Origin: Oceanospirillum sp048268485
Lineage (GTDB): Bacteria; Pseudomonadota; Gammaproteobacteria; Pseudomonadales; Halomonadaceae
Reading direction: 5' to 3'
NCBI GenBank assembly: GCA_048268485.1
Contig: JBLWVL010000014.1
Coordinates: 20,460-84,459, forward strand
Length of the DNA: 64,000 bases
Part shown: positions 8,839 to 17,875 of the stretch, piece after piece
How positions within the stretch are numbered: position 1 is the stretch's first letter
Layout: the number at the start of each line of letters is the position of its first letter
The notes under the pieces: generated by a model
What the model saw: only the letters and a program-made list of their open reading frames with translations
Database searches by the model: none
What the model was told of the DNA's origin: nothing
Position numbers and translations under genes: made by a program

Positions 8839-8931
8839 GCAGTATTTTCACTTTAGTCACTACTTTAAAGAGCACTAAAGTTTTTCACTTACACCTTCTC
8901 TGCGTACATTAATCCCTATTTAGGAAGCGTT

Positions 8932-9543
8932 ATGTTCACCGGTATTGTTCAAGGCGTAGCAACACTGATTAAACTGATTGAGAAAGATGACTTTCGCACT
9001 CATATTGTGACAATGCCCGGCCGATTGACGGAAGGGTTGTCCATTGGTGCCAGTGTTGCTCATAATGGCTGCTGTTTGACAGTGACAGATATCAAAGGCA
9101 ACAGGGTCAGTTTTGATTTGATGCGGGAAACCCTGCGTCTGACAAACCTTGGCGGGTTGCAGGTCGGTGACTCAGTCAATATAGAGCGTGCCGCCCGCTT
9201 TGGTGATGAGATTGGCGGGCATGCAATGTCCGGGCATATCATGTGCACGACAGATGTTGTGAATATTATAGAGACTGACAACAACTATCGTATCTGGTTT
9301 TCGTTGCCAAAAGGTTATGAGAAGTATGTATTTGAGAAAGGCTATATCGGTATTGATGGTATTAGCCTGACGGTAGGCGAGATTGAAAATAGCTGCTTCT
9401 GCGTCAACCTTATACCGGAAACATTGGCGAGAACAACCATCGGTCAGCGTAGTATCGGTAGTCGTATCAATATCGAGATTGACCCTCAGACTCAGGCAAT
9501 TGTGGATACGGTTGAGCGGGTTATGACTCAACAGCAGGTTTAG
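8932..9543 (+). CDS. ribE: Riboflavin synthase (alpha chain)
   Basis: A 203-residue enzyme that dismutates two 6,7-dimethyl-8-ribityllumazines into riboflavin and the pyrimidinedione. Two lumazine-binding repeats are visible: MFTGIVQG...SVAHNGCCLTV at residues 1-47, then GHIM...IGIDGISLTVG at about 100-150. It resembles the E. coli enzyme (there called RibC or RibE) closely along its length, including the end IDPQTQAIVDTVERV. It is not clustered with ribD, ribA or ribH, and has no FMN riboswitch of its own. AGGAAG precedes the ATG. Confidence 0.95.
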   Translation: MFTGIVQGVATLIKLIEKDDFRTHIVTMPGRLTEGLSIGASVAHNGCCLTVTDIKGNRVSFDLMRETLRLTNLGGLQVGDSVNIERAARFGDEIGGHAMSGHIMCTTDVVNIIETDNNYRIWFSLPKGYEKYVFEKGYIGIDGISLTVGEIENSCFCVNLIPETLARTTIGQRSIGSRINIEIDPQTQAIVDTVERVMTQQQV

Positions 9544-9726
9544 CAGCACTTTTCTTGTGCAAAGCAATATAAAGCCGATGTTTTTTGCTATGTTACGGTG
9601 CTTAAAAATCAACGATCAACTTTTTTAAGAAAATAGCTGGAGTTTCTGCTCTGTTTGCTCGATTTTTGCCCCACTTTTGGCTAAGATTGCCGCAAATGCA
9701 GAATTTGACTGTATGGTAAATTGTTG

Positions 9727-9764
9727 AAACCTGGAAACCATGTTTTCCGGGTTTTGTTGTTTTT
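9727..9764 (+). terminator. Intrinsic terminator or attenuator in front of the purine permease
   Basis: An 11-bp stem (9727-9737 with 9744-9754, one G-U pair) and a six-base loop, followed by T-rich TTTTGTTGTTTTT. It lies 184 bases after ribE and only 23 bases before the permease start. A possible promoter lies just before it (TATGGT near 9713), so it could end ribE transcription or attenuate the permease. Confidence 0.7.
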
Positions 9765-9786
9765 GGACTGGTTTAGGGCGCAACCC

Positions 9787-11076
9787 ATGCTGGAAAAATT
9801 GTTTAAGCTCAGTGAGCACAATACCAACGTAAAAACCGAAGTTGTTGCAGGTATCACCACCTACCTGACGATGGCTTACATTATCTTTGTTAACCCATCG
9901 ATTCTGAAACTGGCCGGTATGGATTACGGTGCAGTTTTTGTGGCGACCTGTTTGGCAGCTGCGATCGGTACCCTGATTATGGGGCTGTGGGCGAATTATC
10001 CGATTGCCCTGGCTCCGGGCATGGGGCTGAACGCCTTCTTCACCTTTACTGTTGTGATGGAGATGGGGTATAGCTGGGAATCTGCACTGGGTGCGGTATT
10101 CTTCTCCGGTCTGATCTTCACGATTCTAAGTCTGTTTAAGATTCGTGAGTGGATTATCAATAGCATTCCTCTCTCTTTGCGATTAGGTATTGCTGCCGGT
10201 ATCGGTCTGTTCCTGGCGTTGATCGCTCTGAAGAGCGCAGGCATTGTCGTAGACAGCCCGGCGACTCTGGTCACCATGGGTGACCTGTCCGATCCTAAAG
10301 TGATTCTGGCGATTGTCGGCTTCTTTATTATTGTGTCGCTGTCTTACCGTCGGGTTTTGGGTTCCGTCATGATCGGTATTCTGGTGGTCACAGTACTGTC
10401 GATTGTCATGGGGCTGAATGAGCTGAATGGCGTCGTCTCTATGCCACCAAGCCTTGCACCTACCTTTATGGCGATGGACCTGGCCGGTGCTCTTGAAGTC
10501 GGTATGTTGAGCATCATCTTTGCGTTCCTGTTTGTGGATCTGTTTGATACTTCGGGTACCTTGGTAGCGGTGGCTCAGCAGGGTGGTCTGCTGGACAAAG
10601 ATAAGCGTCTGCCCCGTTTGGGCCGTGCGCTGATGTCTGACAGTACCGCAACGATGGCGGGTGCTGCTCTGGGTACGTCGACTACGACCAGTTATATCGA
10701 AAGTACAGCGGGTATCTCTGCCGGTGGCCGCACCGGTCTGACTGCGGTTGTGGTTGCGGGTCTGTTCCTGCTGTCCCTGTTCTTCTCTCCATTGGCGGGC
10801 TCTGTACCGGCTTATGCAACAGCTGGTGCACTCTTCTACGTGGCGGTTCTGATGACGGCCGGTCTGGCAGAGGTGGACTGGAAGGATCTGACGGAAGCGG
10901 CTCCGGTATTTGTTGCCGCAATTGCGATGCCATTGACTTTCTCTATTGCCAACGGTATCGCTTTTGGCTTTATCACCTATGCTGGTATCAAGCTGATGTC
11001 TGGCCGTCGTGAAGATGTCTCTCTGAGTGTACTGATTCTGGCCGCTCTGTTCGTACTGAAGTTTGTTTTCCTTTAA
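9787..11076 (+). CDS. NCS2/AzgA-family purine (guanine/hypoxanthine/adenine) permease
   Basis: A 429-residue inner-membrane transporter with about 12 hydrophobic helices. Family signatures include TTYLTMAYIIFVNPSIL (residues 20-36), GLNAFFTF, FLFVDLFDTSGTLVAV (mid-protein) and GTSTTTSYIESTAGI. This is the AzgA/PbuG/AdeP branch, proton-coupled uptake of purine bases. I chose the ATG at 9787, eight bases after TTTAGGG; an upstream in-frame start at 9721 would run through the terminator hairpin. The next gene is apt, which turns imported adenine into AMP, consistent with purine salvage. Exact substrate not readable. Confidence 0.92.
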   Translation: MLEKLFKLSEHNTNVKTEVVAGITTYLTMAYIIFVNPSILKLAGMDYGAVFVATCLAAAIGTLIMGLWANYPIALAPGMGLNAFFTFTVVMEMGYSWESALGAVFFSGLIFTILSLFKIREWIINSIPLSLRLGIAAGIGLFLALIALKSAGIVVDSPATLVTMGDLSDPKVILAIVGFFIIVSLSYRRVLGSVMIGILVVTVLSIVMGLNELNGVVSMPPSLAPTFMAMDLAGALEVGMLSIIFAFLFVDLFDTSGTLVAVAQQGGLLDKDKRLPRLGRALMSDSTATMAGAALGTSTTTSYIESTAGISAGGRTGLTAVVVAGLFLLSLFFSPLAGSVPAYATAGALFYVAVLMTAGLAEVDWKDLTEAAPVFVAAIAMPLTFSIANGIAFGFITYAGIKLMSGRREDVSLSVLILAALFVLKFVFL

Positions 11077-11115
11077 GATTAATCTTCATACGCTACTGCA
11101 GCAGCAGTAATACTT

Positions 11116-11137
11116 ATGCCGGCCTCAGGGTCGGCAT
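11116..11137 (+). terminator. Weak stem-loop after the purine permease
   Basis: ATGCCG (11116-11121) pairs with CGGCAT (11132-11137) around a ten-base loop, 40 bases after the permease stop. Only three T residues follow, so it may be a partial terminator or a leader hairpin for apt. Confidence 0.35.
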
Positions 11138-11228
11138 TTGCATGTCTGAGGATTTGATTTCGTACTGTGCTGCCAGGAAAAGCAGCGCCATTGATGCCGA
11201 TAGCATCTGTTATAGAAAAGGTTCTACC

Positions 11229-11792
11229 ATGTCTGATCGTGATGAAAACACCCTGAATAATGCCGACTACCTGCGCTCTGTGATTCGTACTGTGCCCGAC
11301 TGGCCTGAAGCTGGGGTGATGTTCCGTGATATCACGCCATTGTTCCAGAACCGCAAAGCGTTCCGTAAGCTTATCGACACTTTTGTCCATCGTTATTACG
11401 ATCACGATATCGATGCGGTAGCCGGTGTGGATGCCCGTGGGTTTATTCTGGGTTCCCCCATCGCCTATGAACTGAATACCGGTTTTATTCCGGTACGTAA
11501 GAAAGGGAAATTGCCTTTTGAGACTGTGCAGGAAAGCTACGAGCTGGAATACGGTTCAGCCACCGTTGAGTTGCATACCGACTCTTTTAAACCCGGTGAT
11601 AAGGTACTGCTGATCGATGATCTGATCGCCACTGGGGGCACCATGCTAGCCGCTGCGAATCTGATCAAGCGTCTGGGTGCTGATGTGGTTGAAGCTGCAG
11701 CGATTATTGACCTGCCGGATCTGGGCGGTTCTGCAAAGCTGAGAGATCAGGGGATTGAGGTTTATTCAATCTGCGAGTTCGAAGGTAAATAA
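11229..11792 (+). CDS. apt: Adenine phosphoribosyltransferase
   Basis: A 187-residue cytoplasmic enzyme converting adenine and PRPP to AMP and pyrophosphate. Recognised by TVPDWPEAGVMFRDITPLF, VDARGFILGSPIA, the flexible loop KKGKLPFET and the PRPP-binding motif VLLIDDLIATGGTM. The ATG at 11229 follows AAGG; the in-frame ATG at 11142 would add 29 residues with no family similarity. It lies 152 bases downstream of a purine base permease in the same direction, a sensible salvage pair. A strong terminator follows. Confidence 0.96.
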   Translation: MSDRDENTLNNADYLRSVIRTVPDWPEAGVMFRDITPLFQNRKAFRKLIDTFVHRYYDHDIDAVAGVDARGFILGSPIAYELNTGFIPVRKKGKLPFETVQESYELEYGSATVELHTDSFKPGDKVLLIDDLIATGGTMLAAANLIKRLGADVVEAAAIIDLPDLGGSAKLRDQGIEVYSICEFEGK

Positions 11793-11841
11793 CGATTTAT
11801 TTGAACCACATTCTGAGGCTGTCGCCTAAGGGTGGTATCTG

Positions 11842-11870
11842 AAAAGGCATCGGAGACGATGCCTTTTTTA
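11842..11870 (+). terminator. Bidirectional rho-independent terminator between apt and ribB
   Basis: AAAAGGCATCG and CGATGCCTTTT flank the loop GAGA, followed by TTTTTTA on plus; the A-run on the other side serves the convergent ribB. Confidence 0.88.
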
Positions 11871-11892
11871 TTGCCTGAATTCAGTCCGCAGC

Positions 11893-12561
11893 CTAGGCGA
11901 CCTGACTTATTTTCTGGCGGTAGAGAGCAATATCTTCAATCGTTAATACCGGCATCTGATGGCTGTGGGCAAACCGGATAACTTCTGGCATCCGGGCCAT
12001 GGTGCCGTCTTCATTGGTTAGCTCGCAGAGTACGCCAAAGGGTTTCAGTCCGGCCAGCTGCGCCATATCGACACTGGCTTCTGTATGCCCCCGGCGTCCC
12101 AGAACACCCTCTGTGTTGGCTTTTAGCGGGAAGACATGACCCGGCTTTTTCAGGTCGGAAGGTTGGGCGTTATCGGCAATGGCTGCCTGAATGGTCGTCA
12201 CCCGGTCTGCAGCAGAAACACCTGTGCTGACGCCAGTCGCTGCTTCAATGCTGACGGTGAAGTTGGTGTGATTGGTACTGGTGTTATCCTGAACCATCAT
12301 CGGTAGTTCTAACTGTTTAATACGTTCTTCCGGTAAGCAGAGACAGATAATGCCGGAACACTCTCGGATCATCAGTGCCATCTGTTCATGGGTCATCGTT
12401 TCCGCAGCGAAGATCAGATCACCTTCATTTTCACGATGTTCATCATCCAGTACCAGAATACCTTGTCCTTTTTGTAACGCCTCAATACCGCGCTCCACGC
12501 GCTGAATAGGTGTGCCGAAAAAGGAAAGATTATGGTTTTTTAGTGGGTTTTGCTGATTCAT
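11893..12561 (-). CDS. ribB: 3,4-dihydroxy-2-butanone-4-phosphate synthase
   Basis: A 222-residue enzyme turning ribulose 5-phosphate into the four-carbon precursor of riboflavin plus formate. Single-domain RibB, with no fused GTP cyclohydrolase II. Key blocks are VLDDEHRENEGDLIFAAE near residue 37 (acidic metal site), TNHTNFTVSIEA, GHVFPLKA and RRGHTEASVDMA. The gene stands alone behind a 374-bp leader region that contains an FMN riboswitch, so it is expected to be shut off when FMN is plentiful. Riboflavin synthase is 2.3 kb away without such control, which suggests this step is the regulated entry point. Confidence 0.96.
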   Translation of the reverse strand: MNQQNPLKNHNLSFFGTPIQRVERGIEALQKGQGILVLDDEHRENEGDLIFAAETMTHEQMALMIRECSGIICLCLPEERIKQLELPMMVQDNTSTNHTNFTVSIEAATGVSTGVSAADRVTTIQAAIADNAQPSDLKKPGHVFPLKANTEGVLGRRGHTEASVDMAQLAGLKPFGVLCELTNEDGTMARMPEVIRFAHSHQMPVLTIEDIALYRQKISQVA

Positions 12562-12703
12562 GGTAATGCTCTTTTGAGTGAATAATAACCAGAATCAGGG
12601 CGGCAAGAGGCATATCTGCTCGACGTCAGGTATTCGTATCTTATTAAGATACGCGCACCTTTTGGCAGGTATAGCAAAACAGGCAACCCAAAAGTCGCCT
12701 GAA

Positions 12704-12853
12704 ATTCTCTTTTATCCGGACTATAACCGTCGGCTCTGGAGTTACACCAGATCTGCTTGACCCTGCTGCTGACAGGTCAGCTGCAGGCGCTCGTGGGCTT
12801 TCTGTAGGATACAGATCTACCACCGGTGGGGAGTTTCACCCCGCCCTGAGAAT
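12704..12853 (-). promoter_or_regulatory. FMN riboswitch (RFN element) of ribB
   Basis: On the minus strand the RNA shows the conserved 5' block AGGGCGGGGTGAAACTCCCC, then ACCGGTGGTAGA, and the conserved 3' block GCCGACGGTTATAGTCCGGA. The outer helix P1 is visible as ATTCTC (12848-12853) pairing with GAGAAT (12704-12709). Between the aptamer and ribB lie two further dyads (CTTTTGG/CCAAAAG and an eight-base palindrome at 12636-12652) without a long U-tract. Control could be at translation as well as at transcription. Confidence 0.95.
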
Positions 12854-12935
12854 GCAGCGCTATATTAATCAAACGGTCATGTTTACCCAAGTGAATAAAT
12901 TGATCCAAAAAAGAGATTTATTCTATTTGCCGGAT

Positions 12936-13823
12936 TCAGAGGCCGGTCTCCTTCGCCAACTGGATAAAGCGCCGGATATGCGGGTTATCTTCATCCTGCT
13001 GGCGCACTCCCAGAAAGATCTGTTTCTGAATACCCTCTTTTCCCAGCCTTATCAGTTTAATGGGCAGGTTCTCGGCGTACTCCCGCCCTAACCATGCCGG
13101 TAGCGTTGCCACACCACGATTGGCGGCCACCATCTGCAGGATGATCTCTGTGGCTTCAAGAGTTTTGTGCTTTTGCGGTCGGCAGTGTGCGGGCAGCAGA
13201 AATTGCTGAAAAATATCCAGTCGTTCAATCTCCACCGGATAGGTAAATAACGTCTCGCCCGTTAGTTGATCCGGGGATAGCCACTGTTCTGCTGCCAGCG
13301 GGTTATCCTGGTATACCACCAGAACCTGCTCGTAAGGGAAAACCGGCTCAAACACGATACCTTCACGCCAGATAGGATCTGGTGTTACCAGAATATCGAT
13401 ATCATGATTAAACAGAGCCGCCATGCCACCAAACTGAAAGCGTTGCTTCACGTCCAGATCGACAGAAGGGAAGACCTCCATAAAAGGCGAGACCACTTTG
13501 AGCAGCCACTGATAGCAGGGGTGACATTCCATTCCGATATGCAGACTGCCCTGTTCGTTGCGGGCAAAGCGGCTTAGGTTCTCATCAATGCGCTCCAGCT
13601 GAGGCAGAATGCGCTTAGCTTCTTTCAGCAGATATTCTCCGGCCTGAGTCAGCCGTACCTTGCGGCCATCCTTCAGCCAGACAGGACTGCCGATCTGGCC
13701 TTCCAGCTTTTTGATAGTGTGACTCAGCGCCGATTGGGTCAGGTGCAGGCTTTCAGATGCCGCTGTGAGAGAGCCTTGCTGGTCGATGGCGCGCAAAATA
13801 CTTAGATGACTGCGCTCGATCAT
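12936..13823 (-). CDS. metR: LysR-type regulator of methionine genes, MetR
   Basis: A 295-residue LysR regulator that, with homocysteine as co-effector, activates metE and related genes. The N-terminal winged helix-turn-helix reads MIERSHLSILRAIDQQGSLTAASESLHLTQSALSHTIKKLE. The effector domain begins near residue 90 (GSLHIGMECHPCYQWL, matching MetR). The gene is divergent from metE with 142 bases between start codons, the classic metR-metE arrangement. A gap of 374 bases separates its stop from ribB and is mostly riboswitch. Confidence 0.93.
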   Translation of the reverse strand: MIERSHLSILRAIDQQGSLTAASESLHLTQSALSHTIKKLEGQIGSPVWLKDGRKVRLTQAGEYLLKEAKRILPQLERIDENLSRFARNEQGSLHIGMECHPCYQWLLKVVSPFMEVFPSVDLDVKQRFQFGGMAALFNHDIDILVTPDPIWREGIVFEPVFPYEQVLVVYQDNPLAAEQWLSPDQLTGETLFTYPVEIERLDIFQQFLLPAHCRPQKHKTLEATEIILQMVAANRGVATLPAWLGREYAENLPIKLIRLGKEGIQKQIFLGVRQQDEDNPHIRRFIQLAKETGL

Positions 13824-13885
13824 ATCTTTGTCCTTTGCGGGCTTAGGCTACGAATTAAAAAACTATGAATATATCTAATCATTTG

Positions 13886-13910
13886 ATGAGAAAGTACCAT
13901 TATTTTTCAT
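13886..13910. promoter_or_regulatory. Imperfect dyad in the metR-metE divergent promoter region
   Basis: ATGAGAAA (13886-13893) and TTTTTCAT (13903-13910) form an inverted repeat with one mismatch, between the two divergent starts. MetR sites contain TGAA-N5-TTCA; this resembles but does not match that consensus. Confidence 0.35.
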
Positions 13911-13965
13911 GAGTTGCATTGTTTAGGCTATGTTCATCGTCAATTCAGGCAGGTAAGGAACCACC

Positions 13966-16326
13966 ATGGCTTTAGTACACAACTTGGGTTTTCCTCGTAT
14001 CGGCGCAGAGCGCGAACTGAAATTTGCTCAGGAAGGTTTTTGGAAAGGTGAGATCGCTGCGGATCAGCTATTGGCCACTGCAAAAATGATTCGTGAGATC
14101 AACTGGCAGCAGCAGGCGGAATTGGATTGGGTGCCGGTGGGGGATTTCTCCCTTTATGATCAGGTTCTGGATATGAGCTTTACCCTAGGTCATCTGCCTG
14201 AGCGGGTGCAGGCGCTGGAAGGCTGCGAACTGGATAACTACTTTCGGTTAGCCCGGGGTCGTTCTGCGGGGGATACCGGATGTAACTGCGTAGCTGCTGG
14301 TGAGATGACCAAGTGGTTCGATACTAACTATCATTACATTGTTCCGGAAGTGACGGTGGCCACAGAGTTTACTCTGAACCCGGAGCGGATTCTCTCTCAG
14401 TTGGCCGAGGCTCAGATCCACTTGGGCCTGGCCAAAGCCAAACCCGTGATTATCGGTCCGGTGACTTATCTTTGGCTAAGCAAGGCCAAAGATCGTTCCG
14501 ACCCTCTGGCGCTGCTGGATAAACTGCTGCCGGTTTACAGTGCTCTGCTGGAACAGCTGGCAGATGCCGGTGTGGAATGGGTGCAGATCGATGAACCGGC
14601 ACTGGTGACCGAGCTGGATGCGCGTTGGAAGCGGGCCTTTGAACACGCCTATCACATCCTGAAAGCGAATCGTCCCCAGGTGCTGATCGCCACCTATTTC
14701 GGCACCCTGCAGGATAATCTGCAGCTGGCCTGTAACCTGCCGGTGGCAGGTCTGCATATTGATGCTGTGCGTGGCCGGGAGGAGGTGACCCAGGTGGTGG
14801 ACTGGTTGCCGGGTCATAAAGTGTTGTCCATCGGCGTGGTGGATGGCCGTAATATCTGGAAGACGGATCTGAATCGGGTGTTGGATTGGTTAGAACCTGT
14901 GTCAGCCAGGTTAGGTGATCGTCTCTGGCTGGCTCCTTCCTGTTCCCTGCTGCATGTTCCTGTGGATCTGGAGAGTGAGGCGGCGGACCCAGTGGATAAA
15001 CCGGCGATGCTGGATGCGGAGCTGATCAGCTGGCTGGCGTTTGCTAAACAGAAGCTGGAGGAGGTGCGGATACTGGGGCGTGCCATCAATGAAGGTCGTG
15101 ACGCAGTAGCGGAGCAACTGGCGGAGAATCAGGCGGCCATTACCAACCGTCGACTATCTGAGCGGGTACATAACCGTGAGGTTAAAGCTAATGTTGGCGG
15201 TATCACCTCGGGTTTTGGTCAACGTCAGAGCGCTTACGCCTTACGTGCGGCGAAACAGGATAAGATTCTGAATCTGCCGCTCTATCCGACCACAACGATC
15301 GGCTCTTTCCCGCAGACTGCTGAGATCCGTAAAGCTCGTCTGGCCTATAAAATGCAGGAGCTGAGCGAGGCGGACTATCAGGCACAGATGAAAGCCGAGA
15401 TTGAGCGCGCGGTTCTGGAGCAGGAGAAACTGGGACTGGATCTGCTGGTGCACGGAGAAGCCGAGCGTAACGATATGGTGGAATACTTTGGTGAACAGCT
15501 GGAAGGCTATGCCTTCAGCCGTTTCGGTTGGGTGCAGTCTTACGGTTCCCGCTGTGTGAAGCCACCGATTCTGTTTGGTGATATCAGCCGCCCGCAGCCG
15601 ATGACGGTAGCCTGGACGCAGTTTGCTCAGTCCCTGACGGACAAACCAGTGAAGGGGATGTTGACAGGGCCGGTAACGATGCTGAACTGGTCGTTCGTGC
15701 GTGACGATCAGCCCCGTAAAGAGAGCTGTATGCAGCTGGCGCTGGCGATCCGTCAGGAGGTGCAGGATCTGGAAGCTGCTGGGGTGAACGTGATCCAGAT
15801 CGATGAAGCGGCTCTACGGGAAGGCCTGCCCCTGCGTCGCAGCGAATGGCAGCACTATCTGGATTGGGCGGTGAACTGTTTCCGGATCAGCGCCAATGGT
15901 GTCTCTGATGAAACCCAGATCCACACCCATATGTGTTACTCGGAGTTTAACGATATTATCGAATCCATCGCCCGTATGGATGCCGATGTGATCACCATCG
16001 AAACCTCGCGCTCCGATATGGAGCTGCTGGATGTGTTTGAAGCTTTTGAATACCCGAATGAGATTGGCCCCGGTGTCTATGATATTCACTCACCGAATAT
16101 TCCGACAGTCGAGCAGATCGTCAACCTGATGAGCAAAGCGGCCGAGCGTATTCCCGCAGAGCGCCTTTGGGTAAACCCGGATTGCGGCCTGAAAACCCGC
16201 CAGTGGGCGGAGGTGATTCCCGCACTGGAGAATATGGTTGCCGCCGCACGGATACTTCGCCAGCAGGCGGCTTCCGGAGAGGCCTCAGCTCAGGTACAGA
16301 TACAAGGGGAGGCGGAACCGGCATAA
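13966..16326 (+). CDS. metE: Cobalamin-independent methionine synthase
   Basis: A 786-residue enzyme that methylates homocysteine using 5-methyltetrahydropteroyl-triglutamate. The N-terminal half is the duplicated barrel starting LGFPRIGAERELKFA. The C-terminal half carries TTTIGSFPQT and the zinc site: His and Cys in HTHMCYSEF, Glu in ITIETSRS, and Cys in NPDCGLKTR. It has a tail of about 25 residues past the usual end (rich in Ala, Gln and Glu) that most family members, such as the 753-residue E. coli protein, lack. It needs no B12. AGGTAAGGA precedes the ATG. Regulated by the divergent metR product, by family precedent. Confidence 0.97.
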   Translation: MALVHNLGFPRIGAERELKFAQEGFWKGEIAADQLLATAKMIREINWQQQAELDWVPVGDFSLYDQVLDMSFTLGHLPERVQALEGCELDNYFRLARGRSAGDTGCNCVAAGEMTKWFDTNYHYIVPEVTVATEFTLNPERILSQLAEAQIHLGLAKAKPVIIGPVTYLWLSKAKDRSDPLALLDKLLPVYSALLEQLADAGVEWVQIDEPALVTELDARWKRAFEHAYHILKANRPQVLIATYFGTLQDNLQLACNLPVAGLHIDAVRGREEVTQVVDWLPGHKVLSIGVVDGRNIWKTDLNRVLDWLEPVSARLGDRLWLAPSCSLLHVPVDLESEAADPVDKPAMLDAELISWLAFAKQKLEEVRILGRAINEGRDAVAEQLAENQAAITNRRLSERVHNREVKANVGGITSGFGQRQSAYALRAAKQDKILNLPLYPTTTIGSFPQTAEIRKARLAYKMQELSEADYQAQMKAEIERAVLEQEKLGLDLLVHGEAERNDMVEYFGEQLEGYAFSRFGWVQSYGSRCVKPPILFGDISRPQPMTVAWTQFAQSLTDKPVKGMLTGPVTMLNWSFVRDDQPRKESCMQLALAIRQEVQDLEAAGVNVIQIDEAALREGLPLRRSEWQHYLDWAVNCFRISANGVSDETQIHTHMCYSEFNDIIESIARMDADVITIETSRSDMELLDVFEAFEYPNEIGPGVYDIHSPNIPTVEQIVNLMSKAAERIPAERLWVNPDCGLKTRQWAEVIPALENMVAAARILRQQAASGEASAQVQIQGEAEPA

Positions 16327-16365
16327 CGCTGAGATAACTTTCGCAATCACAAGCTGAAAATACAC

Positions 16366-16410
16366 AAAGCCCCCGTTATCTGATTCTCTGAGATAGTGGG
16401 GGTTTTGTTT
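16366..16410 (+). terminator. Rho-independent terminator of metE
   Basis: AAAGCCCCCGTTATCT pairs with AGATAGTGGGGGTTTT around a short loop, followed by TTGTTTG. The minus-strand DinB-fold gene ends just beyond it. Confidence 0.8.
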
Positions 16411-16456
16411 GTTTTGGTGATCGCTTAGCTGAGATCAAGTGGATGCCTGGAAAGAA

Positions 16457-16969
16457 TCAGGGCGCGTTACGCTCAATAACTTCCGGGAGCCAGATCAGGT
16501 CGGTAACACCTACATCGATGCCCAGCTGATTAAGCAGAGTGGTCAGCTGCCCTCTATGGTGTGTCTGATGATTAAAAAAATGAGTCACAGCAAGCCATAA
16601 CTCATATTTACGCGGAATAGGGTTCACAATACTGGTGTATCTGAGTTCGTCCTGAAGAGCCACGTCGGTTAACTGATGGCTCCAGTCGGTTATTTTCTGA
16701 TCTGTCATTTTGCGATCAGCCTGAAGTGCTTCAAAATCTGAGTGCAGTTCCTGATTCAGTCCTGAAACCTGAAAGGGTTCATTAAGGAAGCGGCCCAGCC
16801 AGATTTTATCACCCAGTAACAGATGGTTGAGGGTGCCATGAATGGATTTAAAGAATGCCCCTCTGTCCTCTTTTCTCTCCTGGTCGGATATTTTTGCACA
16901 GGCTGCGTAGATTCTTTCATTCATCCAATGGTTATAGGATGCAAGATCCCGGGCTTGTTGGGCGTGCAT
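16457..16969 (-). CDS. DinB/YfiT-fold metal-dependent enzyme, function unknown
   Basis: A 170-residue four-helix-bundle protein of the DinB family. It starts with ARDLASYNHWMNERIYAAC (a typical N-terminal helix, Y.NW.N). The three metal-ligand histidines are placed as usual: one in IHGTLNHLLLGD (about residue 48) and two in HFFNHQTHHRGQLTTLL (about residues 132-140). Related enzymes transfer thiols such as bacillithiol or mycothiol, or act as hydrolases; the proteobacterial members have no known substrate. It is a monocistronic unit convergent with metE. Confidence 0.85.
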   Translation of the reverse strand: MHAQQARDLASYNHWMNERIYAACAKISDQERKEDRGAFFKSIHGTLNHLLLGDKIWLGRFLNEPFQVSGLNQELHSDFEALQADRKMTDQKITDWSHQLTDVALQDELRYTSIVNPIPRKYELWLAVTHFFNHQTHHRGQLTTLLNQLGIDVGVTDLIWLPEVIERNAP

Positions 16970-17127
16970 AAAAAGACTCCTTTTTCGACGAATTAAACAA
17001 GCCGCTTTATGAAAGGGTTGCGATGCTCTTTACCACGAGTGTATCACTGCTATGGGAAGCTAATGCCTCAACATACGGCTAATCTGATAAAATCCCTGAA
17101 ATTTTTTAACCAACGGGATAAAAGACA

Positions 17128-17817
17128 ATGGCGATTGATCTGCCGGATGATTGGTTGGCGGTACTGGGCGGCGAGTTTGAACAGCCTTATATGCAGAACC
17201 TGAAAGCGTTTTTAGCCGAGGAGAAGGCGCAAGGTAAGGTGATTTATCCCCATTCGTCCGATTGGTTTAATGCTTTTAAGTACACACCGCTGAACCAGGT
17301 TAAGGTAGTGATTCTGGGGCAGGACCCTTACCACGGGCCAAATCAGGCCCATGGGCTTTGTTTTTCCGTACGCCCTGGGGTTAAAACGCCACCGTCTCTG
17401 GTGAATATCTATAAGGAGCTGCAAAGCGACCTGGGTATACAGCCGGTCAATCACGGTTATCTGACCAGCTGGGCAAAACAGGGCGTATTGATGATCAATG
17501 CGGTGCTGACTGTGGAGCAGGCTAATGCCGGTTCCCATCAGAAAAAAGGCTGGGAGCAGTTCACCGATAAGGTGATTCATGTGATCAATGAACAGCTCGA
17601 TGGTGTGGTGTTTCTGCTGTGGGGCAGCTATGCCCAAAAGAAAGCGGCTTTTGTGGATCAGAACAAACATCTGGTACTGAAGTCGGTGCACCCGTCACCG
17701 CTGTCGGCGCACCGTGGCTTCTTTGGTAATCATCAGTTTAGTCAGGCCAATGAGTTTCTGGTCTCCCGTGGTAAACAGCCGATCAACTGGCAGTTGCCGG
17801 AGCAACCGGAAGCCTGA
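17128..17817 (+). CDS. ung: Uracil-DNA glycosylase, family 1
   Basis: A 229-residue DNA repair enzyme that removes uracil from DNA. The water-activating motif GQDPYHG is near residue 65, the uracil-specific LLWGSYAQ block near 165, and the DNA-intercalating loop HPSPLSA near 190. Length matches E. coli Ung (229). A single gene with a shared terminator against the convergent ygfZ; GGGATAA precedes the ATG. Confidence 0.97.
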   Translation: MAIDLPDDWLAVLGGEFEQPYMQNLKAFLAEEKAQGKVIYPHSSDWFNAFKYTPLNQVKVVILGQDPYHGPNQAHGLCFSVRPGVKTPPSLVNIYKELQSDLGIQPVNHGYLTSWAKQGVLMINAVLTVEQANAGSHQKKGWEQFTDKVIHVINEQLDGVVFLLWGSYAQKKAAFVDQNKHLVLKSVHPSPLSAHRGFFGNHQFSQANEFLVSRGKQPINWQLPEQPEA

Positions 17818-17875
17818 TCTTTTTTGGAATGAGCATTCAGAAGTGATTCGAGTTGCTGTGAGCCGATAGACACAC

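Noticed and set aside
8839..8931. FMN riboswitch in front of ribE
   Set aside because: The 93-base gap is too short and lacks the conserved blocks; only ribB carries the element.
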